Assembly (NCBI RefSeq): GCF_943912555.1
Contig: NZ_CALTUR010000062.1
Coordinates: forward strand, 1 to 10,791
Length of the DNA: 10,791 nucleotides
Source of the DNA: an uncultured Streptococcus sp.
Lineage (GTDB): Bacteria > Bacillota > Bacilli > Lactobacillales > Streptococcaceae
Direction of reading: 5' to 3'
The notes under the pieces were generated by a model, which saw nothing but the letters and a program-made list of their open reading frames with translations, was not told the origin of the DNA and searched no databases. The translations under genes and the position numbers were made by a program. This document shows, piece after piece, positions 1 to 6,315 of the stretch. The number at the start of each line of letters is the position of its first letter. Position 1 is the first letter of the stretch.

Positions 1-54
1 ATAGCTACGGTAAGGCGACGCTGACGTGGTTTGAAGAGATTTTCGAAGAGTATT
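1..54 (-). repeat. BOX repeat element, boxA end (partial, cut by window edge)
   Basis: The sequence from about position 5 to 26 matches the BOXA1R typing-primer sequence except for one T in place of C at position 11. The rest, ending in the AGAGTATT at 47-54, is the reverse complement of the boxA start as I remember it (ATACTCTTCGAAAATC...). The element is therefore on the minus strand, with its boxA end facing the transporter operon; boxB and boxC would lie outside the window. BOX elements are non-coding, structured repeats spread through pneumococcal and S. mitis genomes and probably mobilised in trans. Read as + strand codons the stretch could pass for the C-terminus of a protein, but that is a common artefact of BOX sequence. 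Confidence 0.88.
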
Positions 55-83
55 AGATAAGTGAAGTATTTTAAAGAAATAAA

Positions 84-90
84 AAGGAGA
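84..90 (+). promoter_or_regulatory. Ribosome-binding site deciding the binding-protein start
   Basis: AAGGAGA lies about 7 bases before the ATG at 97. It falls inside the longer reading frame opened by GTG 61, which argues for the ATG as the true start. Confidence 0.85.
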
Positions 91-96
91 AATAGA

Positions 97-1092
97 ATGA
101 AAAATAAACGTTTAATTGGAATTATCGCTGCATTAGCAGTCTTAGTAGCAGGAAGTTTGATTTACTCTTCAATGAATAAACCAGAAGCTAAGAATGAGAA
201 AAAAGTTGCCAAAGTTGGTGTCCTTCAGTTTGTCAGCCATCCATCTCTTGACTTGATTTATAAAGGAATTCAAGATGGACTTTCAGAAGAAGGTTATAAA
301 GATGACCAAGTTAAAATCGATTTTATGAACTCAGAAGGTGACCAAAGTAAGGTTGCGACAATGAGTAAACAATTGGTTGCAAATGGCAATGACCTTGTGG
401 TTGGTATTGCAACACCAGCTGCTCAAGGTTTGGCTAGCGCCACAAAAGACTTACCGGTTATCATGGCTGCTATTACAGACCCAATTGGTGCTAATTTGGT
501 TAAAGATTTGAAAAAACCAGGTGGCAACATTACAGGGGTGTCTGACCACAATCCAGCTCAACAACAAGTTGAACTCATCAAGGCTCTAACACCAAATGTG
601 AAAACAATCGGAGCTCTTTACTCAAGTAGCGAAGACAATTCAAAAACACAGGTCGAAGAATTTAAGGCTTATGCTGAAAAAGCAGGTTTGACAGTGGAAA
701 CATTTGCGGTTCCTTCAACAAATGAAATTGCTTCAACAGTCAACGTTATGACTAGCAAGGTCGATGCTATCTGGGTTCCAATCGATAACACAATTGCTTC
801 AGCCTTCTCAACAGTTGTATCAAGCAACCAATCAGCTAAAAAACCAATCTACCCAAGTGCAACCGCCATGGTAGAGGCAGGTGGCTTGGCATCAGTTGTA
901 GTTGACCAACATGACCTTGGTGTGGCAACTGGTAAAATGATTGCGCAAGTCTTGAAAGGTGCAAAACCAGCCGATACTCCAGTTAATGTCTTTTCAACTG
1001 GTAAGTCAGTTATCAACAAAAAATTGGCACAAGAGCTAGGTATTACGATTCCTGATTCTGTTCTAAAAGAAGCGGGACAAGTGATTGAATAA
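97..1092 (+). CDS. ABC importer substrate-binding protein, TrpX type (tryptophan/aromatic amino acids)
   Basis: A 331-residue binding protein of the ABC_sub_bind family (COG2984/TrpX). It captures a small ligand outside the membrane and passes it to the permease and ATPase encoded next. From memory, the pneumococcal orthologue (SP_1069) was crystallised with L-tryptophan, so aromatic amino acids are the likely substrate. The start at 97 is chosen because AAGGAGA at 84-90 lies at normal spacing; the in-frame GTG at 61 has no ribosome-binding site and would put it inside the gene. The N-terminus is a basic KNKR followed by a hydrophobic stretch (about residues 6-22). Oddly, the place where a lipobox would be (LVAGS) has serine instead of cysteine, and I see no cysteine in the protein, so it is probably not a lipoprotein but held by an N-terminal membrane anchor. 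The mature domain starts near KVGVLQFVSHPSLD. A hairpin after the stop codon may reduce expression of the downstream genes. Confidence 0.88.
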   Translation: MKNKRLIGIIAALAVLVAGSLIYSSMNKPEAKNEKKVAKVGVLQFVSHPSLDLIYKGIQDGLSEEGYKDDQVKIDFMNSEGDQSKVATMSKQLVANGNDLVVGIATPAAQGLASATKDLPVIMAAITDPIGANLVKDLKKPGGNITGVSDHNPAQQQVELIKALTPNVKTIGALYSSSEDNSKTQVEEFKAYAEKAGLTVETFAVPSTNEIASTVNVMTSKVDAIWVPIDNTIASAFSTVVSSNQSAKKPIYPSATAMVEAGGLASVVVDQHDLGVATGKMIAQVLKGAKPADTPVNVFSTGKSVINKKLAQELGITIPDSVLKEAGQVIE

Positions 1093-1099
1093 TCTGTAA

Positions 1100-1132
1100 T
1101 GGAGGAGTTGGGGACATCTCCTCCAATTTTTT
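1100..1132 (+). terminator. Internal terminator/attenuator hairpin between binding protein and permease
   Basis: TGGAGGAG (1100-1107) pairs perfectly with CTCCTCCA (1118-1125) across a 10-base loop, and six T residues follow at 1127-1132. This is the form of an intrinsic terminator, only 7 bases after the binding-protein stop. Since the permease and ATPase genes have no visible promoter of their own, I infer partial read-through, giving more binding protein than membrane components. An open frame starting at 1099 runs through this hairpin and should not be taken as the permease start. Confidence 0.75.
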
Positions 1133-1167
1133 ACAATAGAAATCATATAGAAAAGGTTAAGAAACAG

Positions 1168-2034
1168 ATGATACTATCTATTATTTCTCAAGGATTTGTC
1201 TGGGCTATTTTAGGTCTGGGAATCTTTATGACATTTAGGATTTTAAACTTTCCAGATATGACGACAGAAGGTTCCTTCCCTCTTGGGGGAGCTGTTGCTG
1301 TCACTTTGATAACCAAAGGCGTGAACCCATTTTTAGCGACACTTGTTGCTGTAGGAGCAGGTTGTTTGGCTGGTATGGCAGCAGGTCTTCTTTATACAAA
1401 AGGGAAGATCCCAACCTTGCTCTCAGGGATTTTGGTGATGACTTCCTGTCACTCTATCATGCTCTTGATTATGGGACGTGCAAATTTAGGACTGCTTGGA
1501 ACCAAGCAAATTCAGGATGTTTTGCCTTTTGATTCAGATTTGAACCAACTCTTGACAGGTCTTATCTTTGTAAGTCTTGTTATTGCTCTCATGCTCTTTT
1601 TCTTGGATACCAAACTAGGACAAGCCTATATTGCTACAGGGGATAATCCTGATATGGCTAGAAGTTTTGGAATTCATACTGGACGTATGGAGCTTATGGG
1701 CTTGGTCTTATCAAATGGTGTGATTGCCCTTGCAGGAGCTCTCATTGCCCAGCAAGAAGGGTATGCCGATGTATCTCGAGGAATCGGGGTTATCGTTGTG
1801 GGGCTTGCAAGTTTGATTATTGGAGAAGTTATCTTCAAGAGTTTGAGCTTGGCAGAACGTCTGGTTACCATCGTTGTAGGTTCTATCGCTTATCAATTCT
1901 TAGTGTGGGCGGTTATCGCTCTTGGCTTTAATACAAGTTACCTTCGTTTATACAGTGCCGTGATTTTGGCAGTCTGCCTCATGATTCCAACATTTAAGCA
2001 AACAATCTTGAAAGGAGCCAAGTTAAGCAAATGA
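1168..2034 (+). CDS. ABC importer permease, TrpY type
   Basis: A 288-residue, very hydrophobic integral membrane protein of the BPD_transp_2 (LivH-like) permease group, COG4120. It forms the membrane channel of the importer encoded with the preceding binding protein and the following ATPase. I count roughly eight or nine hydrophobic segments, including MILSIISQGFVWAILGLGI at the N-terminus, PFLATLVAVGAGCLAGMAAG, and LYSAVILAVCLMIPTF near the C-terminus. The segment AYIATGDNPDMARSFGIHTG before a later helix resembles the coupling loop of this family, which contacts the ATPase. The start is set at ATG 1168 (AAAAGG at 1151-1156, spacing a little long). The in-frame ATG at 1099 would add 23 polar residues encoded by a terminator-like hairpin. 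The stop overlaps the ATPase start (ATGA at 2031-2034), which suggests translational coupling. Confidence 0.88.
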   Translation: MILSIISQGFVWAILGLGIFMTFRILNFPDMTTEGSFPLGGAVAVTLITKGVNPFLATLVAVGAGCLAGMAAGLLYTKGKIPTLLSGILVMTSCHSIMLLIMGRANLGLLGTKQIQDVLPFDSDLNQLLTGLIFVSLVIALMLFFLDTKLGQAYIATGDNPDMARSFGIHTGRMELMGLVLSNGVIALAGALIAQQEGYADVSRGIGVIVVGLASLIIGEVIFKSLSLAERLVTIVVGSIAYQFLVWAVIALGFNTSYLRLYSAVILAVCLMIPTFKQTILKGAKLSK

Positions 2035-2789
2035 CAGCAATTGTAGAATTAAAAAATGCAACCAAAATTGTTAAAAATGGCTTTGATGAAGAAAAGATTA
2101 TTTTAAATGATGTTTCCTTAGAAATCTTTGAACAGGACTTTATCACGATTTTAGGTGGAAATGGTGCTGGTAAATCAACCCTCTTTAACACTATTGCAGG
2201 AACCTTATCACTAACCAGTGGAACTATCCGTATTTTAGGTGAAGATGTTACCAAGTTTTCACCAGAGAAGAGAGCCAAGTATCTGTCTCGAGTCTTCCAA
2301 GATCCCAAGATGGGGACAGCTCCTCGTATGACGGTTGCAGAGAATCTCCTGATTGCCAAGTTTCGTGGCGAAAAGCGTGGATTGCTACCACGACGCTTGA
2401 CTAGCTATAAGGATGAATTTCAGGCAACCATTGAAAAAATAGGAAATGGTCTTGAGAAACACTTGAATACGCCAATTGAGTTCTTATCAGGTGGGCAAAG
2501 ACAGGCCTTGAGTCTCTTGATGGCAACCTTGAAGCGACCTGAATTACTCTTGTTAGATGAGCATACTGCTGCCCTTGATCCAAAGACCAGTGTGGCTTTG
2601 ATGGAATTGACAGATGAATTTGTCAAGAAAGATCAGCTGACAGCCCTTATGATTACTCATCATATGGAAGATGCTCTCAAATATGGCAATCGCTTGATTG
2701 TCATGAAAGAAGGACGGATTATCCAAGATTTAAACCAAGAAGAAAAAGCAAAGATGAAGATTTCAGACTACTATCAATTATTTGAATAG
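2031..2789 (+). CDS. ABC importer ATP-binding protein, TrpZ type
   Basis: A 252-residue nucleotide-binding subunit (COG1101 group) that powers the amino-acid importer. All ABC motifs are intact: Walker A GGNGAGKST (42-50), Q-loop glutamine at about 90 (VFQD), signature LSGGQRQ (152-158), Walker B LLLLDEH (172-178), D-loop AALD (180-183) and the switch histidine at about 210 (ITHH). Length is normal for a stand-alone ATPase subunit. Its start codon overlaps the permease stop by 4 bases; the nearest good ribosome-binding site, AAAGGAG at 2011-2017, is 13 bases away, so translation probably depends on coupling to the permease. The gene closes the transporter operon, followed by a terminator hairpin at 2822-2857. 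Confidence 0.93.
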   Translation: MTAIVELKNATKIVKNGFDEEKIILNDVSLEIFEQDFITILGGNGAGKSTLFNTIAGTLSLTSGTIRILGEDVTKFSPEKRAKYLSRVFQDPKMGTAPRMTVAENLLIAKFRGEKRGLLPRRLTSYKDEFQATIEKIGNGLEKHLNTPIEFLSGGQRQALSLLMATLKRPELLLLDEHTAALDPKTSVALMELTDEFVKKDQLTALMITHHMEDALKYGNRLIVMKEGRIIQDLNQEEKAKMKISDYYQLFE

Positions 2790-2815
2790 ATAATCTCTAT
2801 TTTCATCAAAAATTG

Positions 2816-2908
2816 TGAAGCAAAACTTAGAGGCATGGAAGTGTTTCTGAGTTTTTTATCTTCTCTTGAAATTTAAAAAAATGAAGCAAAGATAATCATG
2901 GAAAGTGT
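2816..2908 (+). repeat. Imperfect direct repeat in the ATPase-dnaG intergenic region
   Basis: Two copies of a related sequence about 28 bases long: one at 2816-2844 (TGAAGCAAA ... CATGGAAGTGT) and one at 2882-2908 (TGAAGCAAA ... CATGGAAAGTGT), offset by 66 bases. The first copy supplies part of the terminator stem. The second has lost the pairing partner and the T-run, so it looks like a decayed duplicate. No function can be assigned. Confidence 0.6.
2822..2857 (+). terminator. Intrinsic terminator of the ABC importer operon
   Basis: Positions 2822-2835 (AAAACTTAGAGGCA) pair along their full length with 2842-2855 (TGTTTCTGAGTTTT): 14 pairs including three G-U wobbles, with a 6-base loop (TGGAAG). 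The stem runs into a T-run at 2852-2857. It lies 33 bases after the ATPase stop and before the dnaG promoter. Confidence 0.8.
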
Positions 2909-2916
2909 ATGAAATG

Positions 2917-2964
2917 GTTTACTTTTTTTCTGAAATAAAGTATACTATATAAAGTAAACTATGA
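2917..2964 (+). repeat. Inverted and tandem repeats over the dnaG promoter (possible operator)
   Basis: GTTTACTTT (2917-2925) is the exact inverted complement of AAAGTAAAC (2951-2959). In addition, AAAGTATACTATAT (2937-2950) and AAAGTAAACTATGA (2951-2964) form a tandem 14-base repeat with 11 identical positions. The three copies cover the -35 box, the -10 box and the predicted start of transcription. This arrangement would suit a dimeric regulator binding at several sites, but the regulator is unknown and A+T-rich promoter DNA can produce such repeats by chance. Confidence 0.5.
2918..2946 (+). promoter_or_regulatory. Sigma-A promoter for the dnaG-rpoD operon
   Basis: A -35 box TTTACT (2918-2923) and a -10 box TATACT (2941-2946) are separated by exactly 17 bases, predicting transcription from about 2953 and a leader of about 30 bases before the dnaG start at 2984. 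The -10 box is wrapped in repeat copies (see the separate repeat entry), so regulation here is plausible. Confidence 0.8.
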
Positions 2965-2983
2965 TAACATGGAGGTATTGTGT

Positions 2984-4744
2984 ATGGTTGACAAACAAGT
3001 CATTGAAGAAATCAAAAACAATGCCAACATTGTGGAAGTCATAGGAGATGTGATTTCTTTACAAAAGGCAGGACGGAACTATCTAGGGCTCTGTCCTTTT
3101 CATGGTGAAAAAACACCTTCTTTCAACGTTGTAGAGGACAAGCAGTTTTACCACTGTTTTGGTTGTGGTCGCTCGGGTGACGTCTTTAAGTTCATAGAGG
3201 AGTACCAAGGTGTTCCATTTATGGAGGCTGTCCAAATCTTAGGTCAGCGTGTTGGGATAGAGGTAGAAAAACCGCTTTATAGTGAACAGAAGCAAGTTTC
3301 GCCTCACCAAGCTCTTTATGATATGCACGAAGATGCAGCCAAATTTTATCATGCTATTCTCATGACAACAACCATGGGTGAAGAGGCGAGAAATTACCTT
3401 TATCAGCGTGGTTTGACAGATGAAGTGCTCAAACATTTTCGGATTGGTTTAGCACCTCCAGAACGAAACTATCTCTATCAACGTTTGTCTGATCAGTATC
3501 GTGAAGAGGATTTACTGGATTCAGGACTGTTTTATCTCTCAGATGCTAATCAATTTGTAGACACCTTTCACAATCGCATCATGTTTCCCCTAACAAATGA
3601 TCAGGGAAAGGTTATTGCCTTCTCAGGTCGTATCTGGCAGAAAACGGATTCACAAACTTCTAAGTATAAAAATAGCCGATCAACTGCAATTTTTAATAAA
3701 AGTTACGAATTATATCATATGGATAGGGCTAAAAAATCTTCTGGAAAAGTCAGTGAGATTTACCTGATGGAAGGGTTCATGGATGTCATTGCAGCCTATA
3801 GGGCTGGAATCGAAAACGCTGTCGCATCTATGGGAACAGCCTTGAGTCGAGAGCATGTTGAGCATCTGAAAAGGTTAACCAAGAAGTTAGTCCTTGTTTA
3901 CGATGGCGATAAGGCTGGGCAAGCCGCGACATTGAAAGCCTTGGATGAAATTGGTGATATGCCTGTGCAAATCGTCAGTATGCCTGATAACTTGGATCCA
4001 GATGAGTATCTACAAAAAAATGGTCCAGAAGACTTGGCCTATCTATTAACGAAAACTCGTATTAGTCCGATTGAGTTTTACATTCACCAGTACAAACCTG
4101 AAAACAGTGAAAATCTGCAAGCTCAGATTGAGTTTATTGAAAAAATAGCTCCCTTGATTGTTCAAGAAAAGTCCATCACTGCTCAAAACAGCTATATTCA
4201 TATTTTAGCTGACAGTCTGGCATCCTTTGATTATGCCCAGATTGAGCAGATTGTTAATGAGAGTCGTCAGGCGCAAAGGCAGAATCGCATGGAAGGAATT
4301 TCCAGACCGACGCAAATCACTATGCCTGTCACCAAGCAGTTATCAGCTATTATGAGAGCAGAAGCCCATCTACTCTATCGGATGATGGAATCCCCTCTTG
4401 TTTTGAACGACTACCGTTTGCGAGAAGATTTTGCATTTGACACTCCTGAATTTCAGGTCTTATATGACTTGCTTGGCCAGTATGGCAATCTTCCTCCAGA
4501 AGTTCTAGCAGAACAGACAGATGAAGTTGAAAGAGCCTGGTATCAGGTTTTAGCTCAGGATTTGCCTGCTGAGATGTCGCCGCAGGAACTTAGTGAAGTA
4601 GAAATGACTCTAAACAAGGCTCTCTTGAATCAGGACAATATGAGAATCAAAAAGAAGGTGCAGGAAGCTAGCCATGTAGGAGATACAGACACAGCCCTAG
4701 AAGAATTAGAACGTTTAATTTCCCAAAAGAGAAGAATGGAGTAA
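2984..4744 (+). CDS. dnaG: DNA primase DnaG
   Basis: A 586-residue primase that makes the short RNA primers for replication and acts at the fork with the replicative helicase. The N-terminal CHC2 zinc-binding domain shows C37, H40, C58 and C61 (CPFH ... CFGC). The catalytic core has the basic NRIMFPL motif (about 198-204) and [12 protein letters not shown] (228-239), then the TOPRIM fold with the catalytic glutamate E263 (LMEGFMD) and the metal-binding DGDKAG (307-312). The poorly conserved C-terminal third should be the helicase-binding domain. The start at ATG 2984 is preferred over ATG 2969, because GGAGG at 2971-2975 sits correctly before 2984 and would lie within the gene if 2969 were used. 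It is the first gene after the promoter at 2918-2946 and ends 2 bases before rpoD. Confidence 0.97.
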   Translation: MVDKQVIEEIKNNANIVEVIGDVISLQKAGRNYLGLCPFHGEKTPSFNVVEDKQFYHCFGCGRSGDVFKFIEEYQGVPFMEAVQILGQRVGIEVEKPLYSEQKQVSPHQALYDMHEDAAKFYHAILMTTTMGEEARNYLYQRGLTDEVLKHFRIGLAPPERNYLYQRLSDQYREEDLLDSGLFYLSDANQFVDTFHNRIMFPLTNDQGKVIAFSGRIWQKTDSQTSKYKNSRSTAIFNKSYELYHMDRAKKSSGKVSEIYLMEGFMDVIAAYRAGIENAVASMGTALSREHVEHLKRLTKKLVLVYDGDKAGQAATLKALDEIGDMPVQIVSMPDNLDPDEYLQKNGPEDLAYLLTKTRISPIEFYIHQYKPENSENLQAQIEFIEKIAPLIVQEKSITAQNSYIHILADSLASFDYAQIEQIVNESRQAQRQNRMEGISRPTQITMPVTKQLSAIMRAEAHLLYRMMESPLVLNDYRLREDFAFDTPEFQVLYDLLGQYGNLPPEVLAEQTDEVERAWYQVLAQDLPAEMSPQELSEVEMTLNKALLNQDNMRIKKKVQEASHVGDTDTALEELERLISQKRRME

Positions 4745-4746
4745 TA

Positions 4747-5856
4747 ATGGCAACAAAACAAAAAGAAGTAACAACATTTGACGTACAAGTAGCAGAATTT
4801 ATCCGTAATCATAAGCAAAAAGGGACAGCAACAGACGATGAAATTAATGCTAGTCTAGTCATTCCTTTTACCTTGGACGCTGATGGGATTGAAGATCTCT
4901 TGCAACGGATTCAGGATGCAGGGATTTCTATCACAGATAACGAAGGAAATCCAAGTGCACGTGTCCTTAGTGCTGAAGAAGAACCAGAACTCAGCGATGA
5001 GGACTTGATTGGTTCAACTTCGGCTAAGGTCAACGACCCTGTCCGTATGTATTTGAAAGAGATTGGAGTCGTTCCTCTCTTGACCAATGAAGAGGAAAAA
5101 GAGTTGGCACTGGCTGTTGAAGCTGGTGATATCGAAGCTAAACAACGCCTTGCGGAAGCCAACCTTCGTTTGGTTGTTTCCATCGCCAAACGCTATGTTG
5201 GTCGTGGTATGCAGTTTCTTGACTTGATTCAAGAAGGAAATATGGGCTTGATGAAGGCGGTTGACAAATTTGACTATTCTAAAGGGTTCAAGTTCTCAAC
5301 TTACGCAACTTGGTGGATTCGTCAGGCTATCACTCGTGCTATTGCGGATCAAGCTCGTACCATCCGTATCCCAGTTCACATGGTTGAAACCATCAATAAA
5401 TTGGTTCGTGAACAGCGTAATCTCCTTCAAGAATTAGGTCAAGATCCAACACCAGAACAAATCGCTGAACGTATGGATATGACCCCTGATAAGGTTCGTG
5501 AAATCTTGAAGATTGCCCAAGAACCAGTATCACTTGAAACACCAATCGGTGAAGAAGATGATAGTCATCTTGGAGACTTTATCGAAGATGAAGTGATTGA
5601 AAATCCAGTGGACTATACAACTCGTATCGTCTTGCGTGAGCAGTTGGATGAGGTCTTGGATACTCTTACAGACCGTGAAGAAAATGTTCTGCGTCTGCGT
5701 TTCGGATTAGATGATGGAAAAATGCGTACTCTTGAAGATGTGGGTAAAGTCTTTAACGTAACCCGTGAGCGTATCCGTCAGATTGAAGCAAAGGCTTTGA
5801 GAAAACTACGTCAACCAAGTCGCAGCAAACCGCTTCGTGATTTTATTGAAGACTAG
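4747..5856 (+). CDS. rpoD: Primary RNA polymerase sigma factor (sigma-A/RpoD)
   Basis: A 369-residue housekeeping sigma factor that directs RNA polymerase to most promoters, including those recognised in this window. A region 1.1-like N-terminal domain (about 1-80, with an acidic linker to about 90) is followed by region 1.2 (about 97-131, [11 protein letters not shown]), region 2 (about 137-207, with the -10 recognition helix [20 protein letters not shown]), region 3 (about 216-292) and region 4 (about 304-357). The -35 helix-turn-helix is [20 protein letters not shown]. It has the short Gram-positive form, lacking the large insertion of the E. coli protein. Its ribosome-binding GGAG (4738-4741) lies in the last codons of dnaG and the gap between the genes is only 2 bases, so the two are co-transcribed and probably coupled in translation. 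Confidence 0.98.
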   Translation: MATKQKEVTTFDVQVAEFIRNHKQKGTATDDEINASLVIPFTLDADGIEDLLQRIQDAGISITDNEGNPSARVLSAEEEPELSDEDLIGSTSAKVNDPVRMYLKEIGVVPLLTNEEEKELALAVEAGDIEAKQRLAEANLRLVVSIAKRYVGRGMQFLDLIQEGNMGLMKAVDKFDYSKGFKFSTYATWWIRQAITRAIADQARTIRIPVHMVETINKLVREQRNLLQELGQDPTPEQIAERMDMTPDKVREILKIAQEPVSLETPIGEEDDSHLGDFIEDEVIENPVDYTTRIVLREQLDEVLDTLTDREENVLRLRFGLDDGKMRTLEDVGKVFNVTRERIRQIEAKALRKLRQPSRSKPLRDFIED

Positions 5857-5870
5857 GAGTGAGGAAAATT

Positions 5871-6200
5871 ATGGCTTATACAGAAGAACAAATTGAAAAC
5901 ATCAAAACACGAATTTTATCAGCCTTGGAAGAAGTTATCGACCCTGAGTTGGGAATCGATATTGTCAATCTTGGTTTAATTTATGAGATTCGTTTTGATG
6001 GAGATACAGGACATACTGAAATTGATATGACACTCACTACTATGGGTTGCCCTTTGGCAGATCTCTTGACGGATCAGATTTATGATGCCATGACAGAGGT
6101 GTCAGAAGTAACGGATACTGAGGTCAAATTAGTCTGGTATCCAGCCTGGACAGTTGAAAAAATGAGTCGCTACGCACGCATTGCCTTAGGAATTAAGTAA
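5871..6200 (+). CDS. DUF59/MIP18-family protein, probable Fe-S cluster assembly factor (SufT-like)
   Basis: A 109-residue protein of the iron-sulphur assembly MIP18/DUF59 family (the PaaD/SufT group). The family hallmarks are present: DPELGIDIVNLGLIYEI near residues 24-40, and TMGCPL with the conserved cysteine C60. Characterised relatives help mature Fe-S proteins; the client here is unknown. The start at ATG 5871 is supported by GAGGA at 5861-5865; the earlier in-frame GTG at 5859 lies within the purine-rich ribosome-binding region. It follows rpoD by 14 bases and so belongs to the dnaG-rpoD transcript, in the company of housekeeping genes rather than suf genes. The long hairpin after its stop probably ends the operon. 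Confidence 0.87.
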   Translation: MAYTEEQIENIKTRILSALEEVIDPELGIDIVNLGLIYEIRFDGDTGHTEIDMTLTTMGCPLADLLTDQIYDAMTEVSEVTDTEVKLVWYPAWTVEKMSRYARIALGIK

Positions 6201-6216
6201 ACAAATAAAAGGATGT

Positions 6217-6276
6217 GAGAGACCATTGGAAAAGCGAGGAAATTTCCCTTTCTTTTCCTCTAGTCTCTCCTTTCTT
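6217..6276 (+). terminator. Long hairpin terminator at the end of the dnaG-rpoD operon
   Basis: An outer 7-base stem (GAGAGAC 6217-6223 with GTCTCTC 6263-6269) and an inner 7-base stem (GGAAAAG 6228-6234 with CTTTTCC 6252-6258) stack across a small internal loop, enclosing the palindrome GGAAATTTCC (6238-6247). A C-interrupted pyrimidine run follows (CTTTCTTTT, 6270-6278). It comes 16 bases after the DUF59 stop and just before the cpoA promoter. The T-run is imperfect, so some read-through into cpoA is possible. Confidence 0.65.
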
Positions 6277-6299
6277 TTGCTGATTTTATTCAAAGAAAA

Positions 6300-6308
6300 T
6301 GATATAAT
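6300..6308 (+). promoter_or_regulatory. Extended -10 promoter for cpoA
   Basis: TGATATAAT at 6300-6308 is a perfect extended -10 element (TGn followed by TATAAT). No good -35 box exists at 17 bases (6280-6285 reads CTGATT); the extended -10 may make up for this. The predicted start of transcription, about 7 bases beyond the box, falls on or within 3 bases of the A of the cpoA ATG at 6316. Confidence 0.8.
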
Positions 6309-6315
6309 AGTAGTT

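Noticed and set aside
1..54. C-terminus of an upstream protein ending in ...WFEEIFEEY
   Set aside because: The DNA matches the boxA part of the BOX repeat; the apparent peptide is a known by-product of BOX sequence.
61..96. Upstream GTG extension of the binding protein (12 extra residues)
   Set aside because: No ribosome-binding site before 61, while AAGGAGA at 84-90 is well placed for ATG 97; the shorter form begins with a normal signal-type N-terminus.
55..96. T-box riboswitch for tryptophan ahead of the importer
   Set aside because: Only about 40 bases separate the BOX from the start codon, with no T-box motif or terminator pair; one could exist only beyond the left edge.
1099..1167. Longer permease starting at ATG 1099
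   Set aside because: The extension is encoded by a terminator-like stem-loop, is polar unlike the rest of the protein, and has no ribosome-binding site in front of it.
1674..2359. Minus-strand open frames across the importer genes, and similar ones under dnaG, rpoD, cpoA and obg
   Set aside because: They lie opposite strongly conserved genes, lack ribosome-binding sites and show no recognisable domains; they are shadows of the + strand coding pattern.
2924..2938. CodY-like box around TTTTCTGAAA upstream of dnaG
   Set aside because: Only the 10-base core matches; the outer positions of the 15-base consensus disagree at about five places in A+T-rich DNA.
6226..6315. Longer CpoA starting at TTG 6226
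   Set aside because: The extension lies in the terminator hairpin and promoter; the -10 box at 6303-6308 would be within the coding region.
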